Assembly (NCBI GenBank): GCA_000469685.2
Contig: LS997563.1
Location: forward strand, 391,869-455,868
From: Haemonchus contortus
Taxonomy: Eukaryota > Nematoda > Chromadorea > Rhabditida > Trichostrongylidae
Direction of reading: 5' to 3'
DNA: 64,000 bases
Shown here: positions 1 to 11,178 of the stretch, in pieces
How the letters are laid out: every line of letters begins with the position of its first letter
Numbering within the stretch: position 1 is the first letter of the stretch
Made by a program: the position numbers and the translations under genes
The notes under the pieces: model-generated
Databases searched by the model: none
The model's input: only the letters and a program-made list of their open reading frames with translations
What the model was told of the DNA's origin: nothing

Positions 1-718
1 CTGTACCTTGACGGTGAGCTGAGCTCTTTATCCAGCTCAGTGCGATTTCCGAATCAGATAGAAGCATAACTCTGGATATGCCAATAGCGGATTTCAGACT
101 TAAGTAAGTGTTCAGGGTCAGTCTTGCGCCTATTGCAAGTGCATTTATTTCCATTTTTGGTATTGTAGTTGGGCGTTTATAGTCTGCAACCTTTGACTTG
201 GCTATCAAGAAGTTGGAATCATCCTCAGTTGCCAAATATGTACATGCTGACATGGCTATCCTACTAGCGTCGCAGTACGTGACAAGTGAATAGAGGGTTG
301 GTTGGTCAATGACTCTTCGGCGTACGTTTTTATGGAATGTATTTATGTTTTTCGCTATTAGCCGCCATTCTTCTTGCAGGTGTTGACTTAGTGGCTCGTC
401 CCAGCCGTACTTTTCCTTCCATAGTTGTTGCTGAAAGTGCTTGGCCTTGACAAGGAGTGGTATGAGCCATCCGAAAGGGTCGTATATTGACGCAATTTGT
501 TGAGCTACCGTTCGCTTACTGATGAGCTGTTCCTGTTGGACCTTTACGCTGATGGAAAATTGATCCGTCGAAGGTTCCCAACGGAGTCCCAACACTTTGG
601 GCGATAGATTTGATGACAAATCTTCTGGTTTGATTGCTTTCGTGATTGCGGAGGTGTTTGACATGAATGCTCTCAAGTTCATTTAAAGCTCGTTAAAGAT
701 TGCTTTCAGGTCCTTGTA
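1..718 (-). pseudogene. BEL/Pao pol, C-terminal part (RT connection and RNase H), open at window edge
   Basis: Read on the minus strand, this stretch is one frame with no stop from about 682 to base 1. It continues the pol polyprotein of the neighbouring gene. It should encode the end of the Pao-type reverse transcriptase (A17/Pao family) and the start of RNase H, which together copy the element RNA into DNA in the cytoplasmic particle. Visible landmarks are a SIYDPFGWLIP block typical of Pao polymerases, a catalytic-type ME in KMEINALAIG near 160, and LLSDSEIALSW near 60, which resemble RNase H acidic motifs. It is separated from the upstream RT part by two in-frame TAA codons, near 719-721 and 683-685, so this copy is inactive unless both are read through. 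Integrase and the 3' LTR would lie left of the window. Confidence 0.8.
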
Positions 719-2470
719 TTTTTATATTCCTTCAGCGACAGATTCCGCTCTCACAAATAAGTTGTCTACGTAAAGATTTGATGCAATTTCTTCTGCCAAA
801 GTTTGGTTCTCCACGTAGTTGTTTAAGTGGTATAGGATGGTTGCACTCAACAGGAATGGTGAGGCATTGATGCCAAATGTGACTCTCGTGAATCTGAACA
901 CTCTCAGATTGTCTTCGGTGAGTGGTTTGCTTAAATCCTTAAGCCATAAGCACCTGGTAAAGTCCCTGTCATCTTCATGTAAATGCACTTGTAAGAAGGC
1001 TTTTTCGACGTCTGATAGAAGGACATGCTTCCCTATACGGAATCGAAGAAGTATACCGAACAGCTTTGGAAGCATTGTGGGTCCTTGATGCACAACGTTA
1101 TTAAGTGAAGGGCAGTTTCTGTAGTGCGCAGATGCGTCAAAGACTACTCTGAATTTCGTAGTGTCTTGATCAGGGGTGATGACAGGTTGATGTGGGAGGT
1201 AATGTCGTTGTTTGTAGGGTTCCTCTTGGCTTTCGTCCACTACTTCCAGGACGTTTTTGTTGAGCTGTTCTTGAAAAACTTGATTATATTGGCGTAGAAG
1301 ATCGGGTTTGTCCTTGTACTTTTGCACAATGCTTTTGAGTCTATGAATTGCGAGAGCTCTGTTGTCTGGTAGTCTCTTATGATCTTCTTTGAGTGGTAGA
1401 CGGACGACATACCCTTTGTCCTTCTTCTCAATCGAATTATTGAAATTGGCAAGGACTTGGGTATTGATGAGGGCCTTTTCTTCCCTTTCGGGACCGCTGA
1501 ACTCCCTGTCCATCTCATGAGGCTGTATAGTCCAATGGTGTTCCCATTGACCAAGTATTGGATGTGACTCTAGAGCATGAACTGATGAATTTGTGCACGT
1601 GTCCCCTCCTTCCTTGGCGCTCCGCTTCCCCGTGACCATGTAGCCTAGTCGTGTCGGTACTAGAAGAAGACCAGATGGGAGGACGAAGTTTCGTTCTTCA
1701 AAGTTCATGAAATTCCATAGTTGGTCACACCCGATGAGTATTTGTGGAGAGTGAGTTTCCCCTTCTTTTGGGGCACTTAGAGTAAGATGATTTTCACGGA
1801 TAAATTGAAGATCCTTCTTCTCAAGGCGTCCTCTGTGATAGGTTTTTGTGAGACCATCGTGTGTGAAAACATGTAGATTATGTTGTTTTCCTGTGGAGTC
1901 CCACACTTGCAGATAAGTATCAATGCACTGAATTTCCTTAGGTTGCCTCTCTCCAAAAGTGCACAATTTCATTGTGGTCACGTGTTCGGGCAGCTCTAAC
2001 TGCTTCGCGAGATTTGCATCTATGAAGGAATGATCTGCTCCGGTGTCCAAGAGTACATGCAATCTCAATGGACACCGTGTGCGTGGATGCACCATGTGTA
2101 AAGTTCCTGATAGCAGGAATATTTCTCTTTCTTCGCCCTTTGAGTTATTCTCTATTTTCATCACAGTTGAATTCGGAATTTCCTCCTCGGAGAGTGTACT
2201 ATCCTCGTAGAATGCGCAATTCTGTTGAGCTTGAGGCGTTTTCTTGCTCCCCTCCTTCGTGCTATTCGGTGGTTTTGACGAAGGTATGCGCTCTGTAATT
2301 TGCTTTTGGAAGCATGTTGATGTGTGGTGCTTCTTGCCACATTTCGTGCAGCCTTTACCTTTACATTCGGCAAAAACATGATTTTTGGCACCGCATCCTA
2401 TGCACCGATTGGCCTTTTTTAGGTACTCCAAACGTGCTTTTGGACTAACTATTTTTGTGCATTCAACTGA
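719..2470 (-). pseudogene. BEL/Pao pol, N-terminal part: zinc knuckles, aspartic protease, reverse transcriptase
   Basis: Middle of a BEL/Pao gag-pol polyprotein. Domain order on the minus strand: two CCHC-type knuckles (CIGCGAKNHVFAEC and CTKCGKKHHTSTC, residues about 10-42 counted from the methionine at 2431), then an aspartic protease of the DUF1758 type with active site LLDTGADHSFID (about residue 128), then the Pao reverse transcriptase with FRVVFDAS, a palm block LLSDVEKAFLQV and the catalytic box YVDN near residue 553. The frame is the same as gag, from which it is separated by one TAG at 2471-2473. The listed methionine is therefore probably not a real start. It ends at a TAA just after SVAEGI. 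The stops mark a decayed copy; assignment to the family is firm. Confidence 0.88.
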
Positions 2471-3457
2471 CTAATGTTCTTGGCTGTCGCAATAGAAACA
2501 GAACGGTGTGCGCCTTTTCCTTATTGCTGACGGTCTTTTCAATGTTTCTGCTGTATCATGATAAGTTTCTTTTCTTTTCGGCATGGACAGTTCGATTTCC
2601 TCTTCTTGTTTTATGACCTTATCCAAGGTTGCCATAAGCTTCTTCAATGTCCATGCTTCTTGTTGAGGCAAGGAGACTTTTTCTCTAAGAGTCCTCCGCT
2701 TGATAGATTCTGTGAACTTGCACAGTAGTTTTGATAGTAGCCATGGGCTTTCTAAATTTTCGCCTTTGCTCTCCAACTGTGCTGTAATTGCCGACAGTTG
2801 CTCGAAGAGCTTGCGCTGATCCTTCAGCTGTGAGCTTCTTGCGCTCCATTTCTCCAGCTGTTGATGAAGGTTGCTTACAATGTTCTGGGCGTTCCCATAC
2901 TTTTCCTTCAGATGGGCTATCGCCATGTTGTAATTTGCGGAAGTAATCTGGAACCGAGATATAGAGTCGCGTGCCTCTCCCTTGAGTGATTTCAGAAGGT
3001 AATTAAATTTTTGTAGATTGGAGATTGGGAGGGAATGCACCGTGACATTGAATAGTTCCCAGAAGCTGTCCCATTGCCAGATTTTACCGCTGAACTTTGG
3101 CAGCGGAAGTTGTGGGAGCTCTGCTCCTATGGCAGGGCTTATCGGATTTCGTGGAGGTGAACCAGAACTACCAAATTGGTCGGATTCTAGTTTTCTTGAT
3201 AATTGCTGCTTGTTGATTTCAAGCTTAATAAGCAAATCCTCCGTTTGAGTGATTAGTTCTTGTGCTCTCATGATGTGTTCCTCTTCTGTGAGAGGGTTTT
3301 TTGTCTTGTCCACCGCTGCCGAGAAGCTGTACAGTGCTTTCTCAAATGAAGTTTGGCGAGTTTTTATCTCTGCATCGACATTACAGATCTGCGCTATCCT
3401 ATCTTTTAAGTTTGCGTCGTCCTCATCTTCACTATATACATAGTGAATTGTGTTTTA
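2471..3457 (-). CDS. BEL/Pao gag (DUF1759-type) ending in an interrupted zinc knuckle
   Basis: Structural protein that forms the virus-like particle of the retroelement. The open frame runs from a stop at about 3457 to a TAG at 2471. No ATG is present near the start: the first 46 codons lack one and the first usable codon is a GTG at 3311-3313, so the start is uncertain. The centre carries the DUF1759 hallmark LPKFSGKIWQWDSFWELF, followed by helices rich in charged residues (KYGNAQNIV, LEKWSARSSQLKDQRKLFEQL). The C-terminus is CFYCDSQEH and then TAG, while the next in-frame codons give SVEC. The stop therefore falls inside a CX2CX4HX4C knuckle. This argues for a point mutation rather than a natural gag end. 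Gag sits directly upstream of pol in the same frame, as usual in BEL/Pao. Confidence 0.8.
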
Positions 3458-4830
3458 TCAGCAACTCTGAGAGGGTATTAATATGGCTGAGCAAAACCCC
3501 TTTCTTGATTCTCAGTACTGTTACCATTTCTTTTGTTTAATGGAATTCAATTTTCCTTTAGTATTTAATGAGACGCAAGATAAGATATGTACTGTGATTG
3601 ATGTTCTATTCCAAATTAGATGCACCAATATCAAAGGAATAATGCGTAAATCCAATAATGTTCGAATTGAAAGAAACTATGAAAAGTGTTCTAAATGCAC
3701 TTCAACTTGTATTGCTCACCTTTTTTGACTGCGGTGGTGTTCCAAAGGATCGTCGCTGCAGATACAATCAATGCTCTATTATAGTTGGATGCACCAATAA
3801 GCAGAATATAGTTGGGTAATGTACGCTATAATGGAGCAATAATAAAGTTGGGGTAGAGTAGAGAATGCTTGTTGTGCACTACAGCTGTTTATGGTGCCCA
3901 CCTCTGTTATTGAACTCAGCGCTGAAGAAATGCTTGATCCACTTGAATGCCTTATGCACCAGGAATACTGAGTAATGCACGGCTATAACGATGTTTAAAT
4001 GCAGATAGGATTTGTTAGGCACTGCAATGGTTTGTGATGCCCACCTTTTCGCTTGTTTTCGACACTTAAAAGCGAATCGGTTTTGCTCTCCACTCGAATG
4101 CAGCAATGAAAAAGAAGTCGGGGATATGCACGAGCTACAATGACGCTTAAGATGAAAAGGTGGCTATTCCTTATGCACTGCAGTGTTGGTAATGCCTACC
4201 TTTCTTCTTAAGTTTGGTACTGAATTCTCCAGGGCTCGTGGTTGTGCTCGAAAAATCGATGTTCTTATCCCGATTGGCTGCAGCAATGCACAGTCAATCA
4301 GCAATGCACAGTTAATTACTCAGTTATGCACAAGTTGTAATATTGTTCAGATTGAAGAACCTATTATCACTTATGCACTCGATGGTTTCTAGTGCCCACC
4401 TTTCCTGGTTCTTAAGGTTGCCTTCCCAAGTTTGCTATTGATCGCACTTGATAATCAATGCCTTGATCCCACTACGATGCGCCAACGCACTAAGGATGCT
4501 CAAGGATGCACAAGTTTTTTCGCTAAAGGAAACAATGGCTCAATCCAATTGGATGCACCAATGACGAAATAATAGCGAAAATGTACAAACAATAATATCA
4601 ATTAAATGAGGAAGAAGGTAGCTTGTAAGCACTGCAAACTCAAATGCTCACCCTTCTCCGTTTTCTTCTTAACTCCTCGTGACGGTGGTTCAGTTGCTTC
4701 TGGACGCTGAATGCTGATCGATCTTTGGCCGATGCACCAAATGTGAGATCGACAGATATACTTGGTCTGCTGACCACTTAGCGCGACAGTCTTCAAACTT
4801 GGGTAATTAAACCTTTATGTCATGTTACGT
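3458..4830. repeat. Degenerate tandem array of about six units beside the BEL/Pao gag
   Basis: No gene is seen here. A recognisable block recurs at about 3712, 3894, 4037, 4193, 4391 and 4651. Each copy has GCACTGCA or a close variant, a short T-rich gap, then TGCCCACCTTTC or a variant such as TGCTCACCTTTT. Spacing is 143-260 bp. A second recurring word is GGATGCACCAA (for example near 3790, 4550 and 4732). The array lies where the 5' LTR and leader of the minus-strand BEL/Pao element would be expected. It may be LTR-internal tandem repeats or an older repeat into which the element inserted. Confidence 0.55.
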
Positions 4831-5240
4831 CTTCGGCACGAGCGTACGATCGAGCTAATGACATCCGGCAACAAATAACATCGTGAGTAAAAAAAACCAA
4901 TAACATCGGTTAACGAATAACACAACGAACTTCTGAGAAATGGAATGTAAGGCCTGAAACATAATCAACAATAGTATCGATGACAAGTGAATGTGCGTGA
5001 CACCGTAGGAATGAGAGGTGAATGCTTATGAAACAATAACATGAATGCACCTAAAGCAATAAAGCGAATGCATATAAAAAACAACAAAAATTAATGCGCG
5101 GTCCTGCGTGGGGTGCGTGGGACATAACCCTAGAGCGACAACAACACGACTGATGAGTAGATTTCGCAATCTCGCATGCGCGGTTGTGCTCCCGCGCGAT
5201 TTCGATTGCAAGAGATCATTTAGATCACGTCGTGATATGC
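4831..5240. other. No recognised gene
   Basis: AT-rich sequence with no convincing coding frame. A minus-strand open frame at 5026-5388 contains ISRRDLNDLLQ, which is reminiscent of the linker after the first helix-turn-helix of Tc1 transposases. It could be a piece of the Tc1-like fragment seen at 14820-15192 on the other side of the nested block, but the similarity is too short to rely on. Confidence 0.4.
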
Positions 5241-5351
5241 GCCATAAAAATGGTGACAACTTTTCGCACGTACGCAATTTCCTTGTTTGGAGGGTTTCTC
5301 CAAACCTGCAGCTTCCCTTACACTTATTATGTACCTTAGCCCACATATCTA

Positions 5352-6625
5352 TTAGGTTGTAAGGAAAGTTCTGGCCGTTCCCACGCACGCGCTATATGAA
5401 TTCAAATTTTAGCGGTTGTCCATTTAGACTAATCGACATATTGTGTTCCTTAGATAAGTCATTCGTTGCTCTTTCTGTCATAGCGTTTTTCCGTAAGTCT
5501 GTAAGGTTTTGGGTTTTTTTGGCAGAATGGATGAGACTACTTTTTGAACGGTGTTTTACTTCACGAGTTCAAACTTGGTCGAACTGCGAAAGATGCAGAC
5601 ACAAACATCAACGTTGTATGGGGAGAAGGCACTGCATCAGAGCGAAGGTTCGTCGCTGGTTTCGGAAGTTTAGAAGTGGAGACGGGTCACTGGAAGACGA
5701 AGAACGACTGGTTGACGATCGTTAGTTGATCACGATGCTTTGCTAAAAGCAGTAGAGGAAAATCGACGTCAACCTTTGAGAGAGACTGAAAAGAAGATGG
5801 GTGCCTCCCACACAGTCGTCGCTGCCCACCTCAAGCTGCTTGAGATGGTGAGGAAGCTTGACAAGAGGGTGCCACACGATTTCACGGAGCAGCAACAACT
5901 GAATCGCTTAGAGGTTCCAAGTTCGCTGTTGAGAAGAAGTGATGTTGAGACTTTTCTCCATCGTACTGTAACGTGAAATGGAAGAGAAATGGATCCCGTA
6001 TGATAACAGGAAGCGTTCTGCTCAGTGGATGGGTGTGGATGAGCCACCAAAAAAGTTCCCAAACCAAGTTTACACGTCACGAAGACAATGATCACAGTTT
6101 AGTGGTCCAACCATGGATTAATCCACTACGCGTTTCTTCCTCCAGGTCTAACTATCACCGCACAGTCATATTGTGATCAAATTCACAAGAGTACACGAAA
6201 CTGGGGCAAATGCAGCCAGCACTAGTCAGTCGCCACGGTCTACTGCTCTTACACGACAATGCGCAACCGCATGTGTCACGAATTGTCTTCTAGAAGTTGA
6301 ACGAGCTGCGAATCGAAGCTCTTCCTCATCCACAGTACCCACCAGACCTGTCACCAACTGACTACCATTTACTCAAACATCTGGACAGCTTCTTAAAGGA
6401 ACGATTATTCAAAAAGCAAGGCGATGCGAAAGCTGCCTTTCTCGAGTTTTTGGAATCCAGATCTCCGGACTTTCATAAGAATGGAATAGACAGACTTGTA
6501 TCACGTTGGCAAACATGTGTAGAATCGGATGGGGCTTACTATAAATAAAAATGTTCACTTTGAGATGAGTTATAACTTTTTGAAAAATAGCTGACGAAAC
6601 GGCCAGAACTTTCCTTACAGCCTTA
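5352..6625 (+). mobile_element. Mariner element (DD34D) nested in the 1.2-kb element
   Basis: Length 1,274 bp, flanked by TA at 5350-5351 and 6626-6627. The terminal inverted repeats of about 25 bp both contain TGTAAGGAAAGTTCTGGCCG, with one mismatch in 25. The second copy of the host element has a single TA at 52249-52250 where this element sits, so both ends and the duplication are confirmed by an empty site. Confidence 0.95.
5529..6548 (+). pseudogene. Mariner transposase, broken
   Basis: Cut-and-paste DD34D transposase gene read in several frames. The N-terminal part (5529-5725) shows the mariner helix-turn-helix pattern, with FRSGDGSLEDEERLVDDR in one frame. The middle (5740-5976) has ENRRQPLRETEKKMGASHTV, matching the second helix-turn-helix. 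The catalytic C-terminal part (6230-6548) carries LLLHDNAQPHVSRI and then LPHPQYPPDLSPTDYHLL. These are the second and third aspartate regions of mariners. Several frameshifts and internal stops separate these blocks, so the gene cannot make one protein. The stop at 6546-6548 precedes the right inverted repeat, as expected for the family. Confidence 0.88.
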
Positions 6626-6971
6626 TACTTTGATGCTCTCAATTTGCCAGATTTCGAAAAACGGTGGATCCTCACAGACATCTACCAAGTGTTTCGTCTT
6701 TGCTCGCATTCGATGAGTCCTGATCCGGCTTGAATCGGGATGCGTAGACAAATCAACGACAAACCTCAAAACGGTCGTCTTGTCTCACATACGACCCTTT
6801 TCCGAGTACAATTACTCGGGAAGGACTGTGCTGCGAACCTGCAGGAACACGAAAAATTAGTGTTGGTTTGTTTGTGTGTTCTACTCCGATGAGAAGAGAC
6901 TACCACGAGTAAATACAGTTGTATCCAGATAGGATTCGGAAAATTACAAGCTTCTTGACAAGAAGTTGAAG

Positions 6972-7313
6972 TGTACCGAACGTCTGGTCCGGTAGTGAGT
7001 GAGGTATCGATACGAGAGACGGGGAGAGAAACACACCGGACTGTATTAATTCGTTTATTGCAAAAAAAACGAATTAATAACAAACAAGCGAAATTCGATA
7101 AAAACAAAAACAATCTGCAGCACTGAAAACAAACAAAATAAATGAATTACTGCGAAGAAGAGGGGGAACGGCAGAGGAGGGACGCGGGCGGGGGGACGGT
7201 CACTCGAAAAAACTCAGAACACAACTCCATCTCTTGCCCCCTTTTATGTTGTCTGTTTCCCGCCCAACGCCCTCCTCTTCCTAGTGCAGATCACTGACCT
7301 GCTTATTGATTCA
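6972..7313 (-). repeat. 3' LTR of the gypsy element
   Basis: 342 bp. On the plus strand it begins TGTACCGAACG and ends ..ATTGATTCA. It matches the right-hand LTR closely from 7035 to 7313. The first 63 bp (6972-7034) have no counterpart in the other LTR, which points to a deletion there. Confidence 0.85.
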
Positions 7314-7330
7314 GCTTTTTACTTATACAC

Positions 7331-7963
7331 TCATATAACGACTTCGCACAACCTAAGGCAAAATTGGAACCGTAATAATACATACAATGCTGTCTCTGGT
7401 GATCCTATCTCACAAAAATCCCGACCATTTTCCACTTTTGTACCTGCCGCACTATAGAACTGTCCCGCAGCGGCCTGTCTCTTTATGGTCTCATCCAACA
7501 TAGACCATGTTTCCACCATCGGCTTCCAATTTTCCACATTTTTCTCGATGACCGGAGGCCATGCAGTTACTATCTGTCCTCCCTCGGCCAAATGCTGCCC
7601 GCATGCCTTAATGATTTCACAGATTTCCTCCTCCTTGAAATTTTTATCTTCGGGCCACACAATGATCCAAATGGCATGCGTTGTCCATTCCGTCAGGAAC
7701 TCCCGAAGCTGCTTGAACGAAGTTGCAACTCTCGTCGTTATTCCCCTTTTCGGCCCGTCCTTCTCGAGTAACGCAGCACTTGCTGGAGCTGCGAAGGCCG
7801 TTGGGCCTTGTTTTATCTGTCGTTTCTTCTTTTCCTCCTCTTCGAGCTCCTTTTTCAGCTTTTTCGGGACGGAGTCATAGGTCTTTTCAAATCCAAACGA
7901 CTCAATCTTCTCGTGTTTCCTGATGCCGTCCGTTATACAAATGAATTCGGTCCAGTCAGACAC
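7331..7963 (-). CDS. Third open frame downstream of gypsy integrase, function unknown
   Basis: About 210 codons between integrase and the 3' LTR, stopping 17 bp before the LTR. It overlaps the end of pol by 31 nt and lies in the -1 frame relative to it. It opens at a GTG, not an ATG, so it may be read by frameshifting or be the natural pol C-terminus cut off by a one-base indel. Near residues 33-50 it has a very charged stretch, KKLKKELEEEEKKKRQIKQ, likely a helix or coiled coil, then a more globular part (WIIVWPEDKNFKEEEICEII, TAWPPVIEKNVENWKPMVE). I see no signal peptide or membrane segment, so it does not look like an envelope protein. I do not recognise the family. Confidence 0.55.
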   Translation of the reverse strand: MSDWTEFICITDGIRKHEKIESFGFEKTYDSVPKKLKKELEEEEKKKRQIKQGPTAFAAPASAALLEKDGPKRGITTRVATSFKQLREFLTEWTTHAIWIIVWPEDKNFKEEEICEIIKACGQHLAEGGQIVTAWPPVIEKNVENWKPMVETWSMLDETIKRQAAAGQFYSAAGTKVENGRDFCEIGSPETALYVLLRFQFCLRLCEVVI

Positions 7964-9260
7964 TTCGAATACGCAACACGCAGCACAATCTGGAGAGCTT
8001 CTTCATCGAGACATACTGCGCCATCCTTCCAAAATTTTATCTTCGACGCCATGTCCAGGTCCATGCGAACGAATATGCTAGCCGCTCTCCACGCATTCAC
8101 CAGCGAACCCATCGGCTTCTGCGAAAATGCTCCTGGAAACTGGATTCCTGCGAGCTCGCCGAGTTTAACGTCATTCAGGCAGCCCTCTCCACAAGAGTAT
8201 TCCAAATGACCTTTGTCGCTCTTTGCACGGATTTCGGCGCCTGTGAAACATGTACTACTTACTTTGTTTACGCTGACTTTTGCTTTTCTTCCAATTCTAC
8301 CTCTACTGGTTACTGTATCGATACGATCGTCGGGAATATAGGGCGATACAATCCTCAACATGTCAAATTGCACATGCATTGGCTCTACGTTCTCCCCTAT
8401 TCTACTGATGACCGCCGAGTTCTCACTCGCCTCTATCACTCGGAAGGGTCCAGCCCAATCACAGGTCAGCTTTGGATGAGCGCTCATGGTCTTCTTTTTT
8501 GGAGACAACATATAGACCCTATCTCCTACTTTAGAATGCTTACAACTGTCGACCGTATTTCGTCTGTCATACTCCATTTTCATTTTTCGTATCCGTTCGT
8601 TATATTCTTTAACTCTATCATGGACTTCAGCCATCGCCTGCAATAGCTGTGCCTTATAATCATCCCTACTTTCATCCATCGTATACCACGACACTCCACC
8701 GTTAGGAATTACTTCCGATGGATGACCTGGATCCACGCCGTGTAAGATAAAGTATGGGCTCTCACCGGTTGCCTGATGCGGTGTTATATTGTATGCGAAC
8801 ATGCAAAACGGCGATTTTACGTCCCACTCCACAGGAATTACCGGACTACGTCGCAACATTGCTACTATCGCTCCATTTAATCGTTCCGTAATGCCATTCT
8901 CTCTCGGGTTATAGCCCTTCGTTGTTATCTGTTCGATTTTCGTGATCTTTGTCAACTCCTCCATTACCCGGTTCTCGAACTCTGCCCCCTTGTCAGACAT
9001 GATCACCTTCGGCCACCGGCATCCTTCCGCGACCCATCGCACAAAGAGGGTTCTCGCTATCGTTTTTGCTGATTTGTTGGGCACCGGGTATGCCGCAGCG
9101 AATTTGGAAAATGGTCGATGACTGTAATCGCATAGCGGTTGCCACTTGTCGTGTTCTATCACGTCAATATCCACTATCTCATATGGCTCCGTGGTAGCGA
9201 TTGGCTTTAATGGAGGTACTATCTTTGGTCTTGCGTTATGCGCGAAGCAACGCTGGCACC
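7933..9260 (-). pseudogene. Gypsy integrase and C-terminal domain
   Basis: Inserts the cDNA into the genome. The HHCC zinc-binding part is split: the histidine half (HEAHAGTFAGHFSAH) is in the frame upstream, and the CQRC half appears near 9250 in this frame, so there is a frameshift at about 9245-9270. The catalytic core follows: VDIDVIEHDKW (first Asp), VIMSDKGAEFENRV (second Asp) and NPRENGITERLNG (Glu). This is the D,D-35-E set. A GPFRVIEASENSAV block resembles the SH3-like tail of gypsy integrases. About 130 more residues follow before the stop at 7933. The ATG at 9174 is internal and probably not a true start. Confidence 0.85.
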
Positions 9261-10180
9261 TTTGTCTACTTGTTGATATCCTGAACCATAGCAGGCCAGA
9301 AGACTTCTTTCTTGAGTCTGTTCAACAATTTATGAGCACTGAAATGCCCAGCAAATGTTCCTGCATGCGCTTCGTGAAAGATCTCATAGCGAGCATTTCT
9401 TGGGGCCACGTACACCAAAGTTCCATCTTCCTGAAACATTTTCAATTCACCTTCCTCTATCACGAAATCTGCAGAGCGCACCGGTTTTTTTGGTCCCGTC
9501 AACAGAAAGACCCTTTTCTCATCTCCCCGAGCTACTGCTTCTAGGATAGGGGTGATTTCGCTGTCCTCCTTCAATTCCTTCATCCACTTTGTCTTACTCT
9601 GAATCACCTGTACGGTGTTAACCACCGCGTCGTCTATTTCCCGAATGGGTTCCTCATCACTCCAAACTGCTGCTCCACTGCTGAGCGCGTCCGCTGCTAC
9701 ATTTGATTTTCCTTTTACATATTTTATCACCAAATTATATCTCTGTATCTCTAATGACCACCGCAGGACTCTTGCGGAAACATTGGTGCGATTGAATAAG
9801 GCTGTGAGCGGCTGATGATCAGCCAACACAATCGTGGATAGTCCATAGATAAACATGTGGAATCGCCTAATTGCGAACATCACCGCTAATGCCTCCAAGT
9901 CTGTTACGTGGTACCTACGATCAGCCTTACTGAGGCCTTTTGATGCAAAATATATAGGATGCAGTTGCTTATCTTCACCCTCTTGAGAAAGAACTGCTCC
10001 TAACCCGACCGTGGACGCATCCGTACAAATTACAAGCGGTTTGGACCCATCCCTTGCCTTCTCTATGTTGGGTTGGCTAAGCACTGGTGACGTAGATATC
10101 ATTCCCTTGACTTTTTCAAAAGCCACACTGTGTTCATCAGTCCATCTCCATGTTGCCTTAGGGGATGTCAAAGAAAACAA
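9246..10180 (-). pseudogene. Gypsy RNase H and integrase zinc-finger region
   Basis: Continues the polymerase polyprotein. RNase H is of the gypsy type: PLVICTDASTVGLGAVLSQ (first Asp), HVTDLEALAVMFAIRRF (Glu), STIVLADHQPLTALF (second Asp) and KGKSNVAADALS (last Asp). A linker follows, then the histidines of the integrase HHCC finger. The frame is open for 304 codons and ends in a TAG at 9266 caused by the frameshift described for integrase. Upstream it overlaps the RT fragment in another frame near 10168-10180. Confidence 0.88.
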
Positions 10181-11178
10181 ACTCTCTGGCGCTTTAGCAA
10201 ATTCGAGGCAAATTTACGATACAGCGACGCCATTCCCAAGAATGTCCCTAGTTCCTTCGCATTCTTTGGGACCGGATACTTAGTGATCGACTCTACCTTT
10301 GCCGGGTCCATGTGAATGCCATCCCTATCAATAACGTGACCAAGAAAATTTACTCTAGTTTGCATAAGGACGCACTTCCCGCGTCCTGCAGCTTTGTGCA
10401 GACTACCCTCAGTAGGTCGATATGCCTCTCTCTCGTGTCTGTGCAGATGATGATATCATCGATATAGCAAAATACCTCAGCCCCAAGAAGATCTCGCAGA
10501 ACTGTATCCATACCGTTGAAAAACAGCGGGACTCGTACTCAGACCGAATGGAGTGACCCGAAATTGGAAGAGTCCCTCCGGCGTAGTAAACGCAGACTTC
10601 TCCCGTGCTTCGGCTGTTAGAGGTATCTGCTAGTACCCACTGCAGAGGTCCAGTGTTGAGAAGTACGATTTTCCTGACATGCTCTGTAGTACTGCATCAA
10701 TGTTAGGTAGCGGGTACGAGTCGAGTTTGATTCTCTTGCTTAATTCCCGATAGTCTATGCATAATCTTAAACTGCCATCTTACTTTTCTACTAACACAAT
10801 TGGGAAGGCCCATTCCGAACAACTTTTCTCTATGATTTTTCTGTTCTCTAGGTCAGACAACAACTTTTTCAGCTTTTCTCTGATTCCAAACGGAACTGGC
10901 CTAGTTTTCATTTTGATGGGCTTGCTCTCTTCAGTATCGATGTCCGTCTCTACCTTATTAGTCCCTGTTAGCTCTCTATCACATAAAGAAAACGCGTTAG
11001 GGAATTCCTCCAAAACCAAAATCAAGTCTTCGCTTAAGCTTTCTACCTTTGAACTTTCCCGTATCTGTTCATATAGTAAAAGCTTTCTTTCGTGCTCTCT
11101 ATACTCTTGACTCTCGCTATCCATCATCAAGGGATTCAGTTCTTCCCAGTTTTCATGCCACTTTTCTGTTCCCCACAT
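10168..11178 (-). pseudogene. Gypsy reverse transcriptase, broken
   Basis: Copies element RNA into DNA. From upstream to downstream it has the entry region PIKMKTRPVPFGIREKLKKL, the WAFPIVLVEK strand before the first fingers motif (ending at 10780), LCIDYRELSKRIKLDSYPLP near 10730, and the catalytic box CYIDDIII near 10465. The DFLGHV-type motif appears as NFLGHVIDRDGI near 10330. The reading frame changes at about 10780, 10540 and 10380, and a stop interrupts the STLDLCSGY region. The active-site aspartates are intact but the protein is not continuous. Confidence 0.85.

Noticed and set aside
5026..5388. Continuation of the Tc1-like fragment from 14820 across the nested block
   Set aside because: ISRRDLNDLLQ fits the expected place but the rest of the frame has no similarity and the left terminus was not found.
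7331..7963. Envelope-like protein for the gypsy third frame
   Set aside because: No signal peptide, membrane segment or cysteine pattern supports this.
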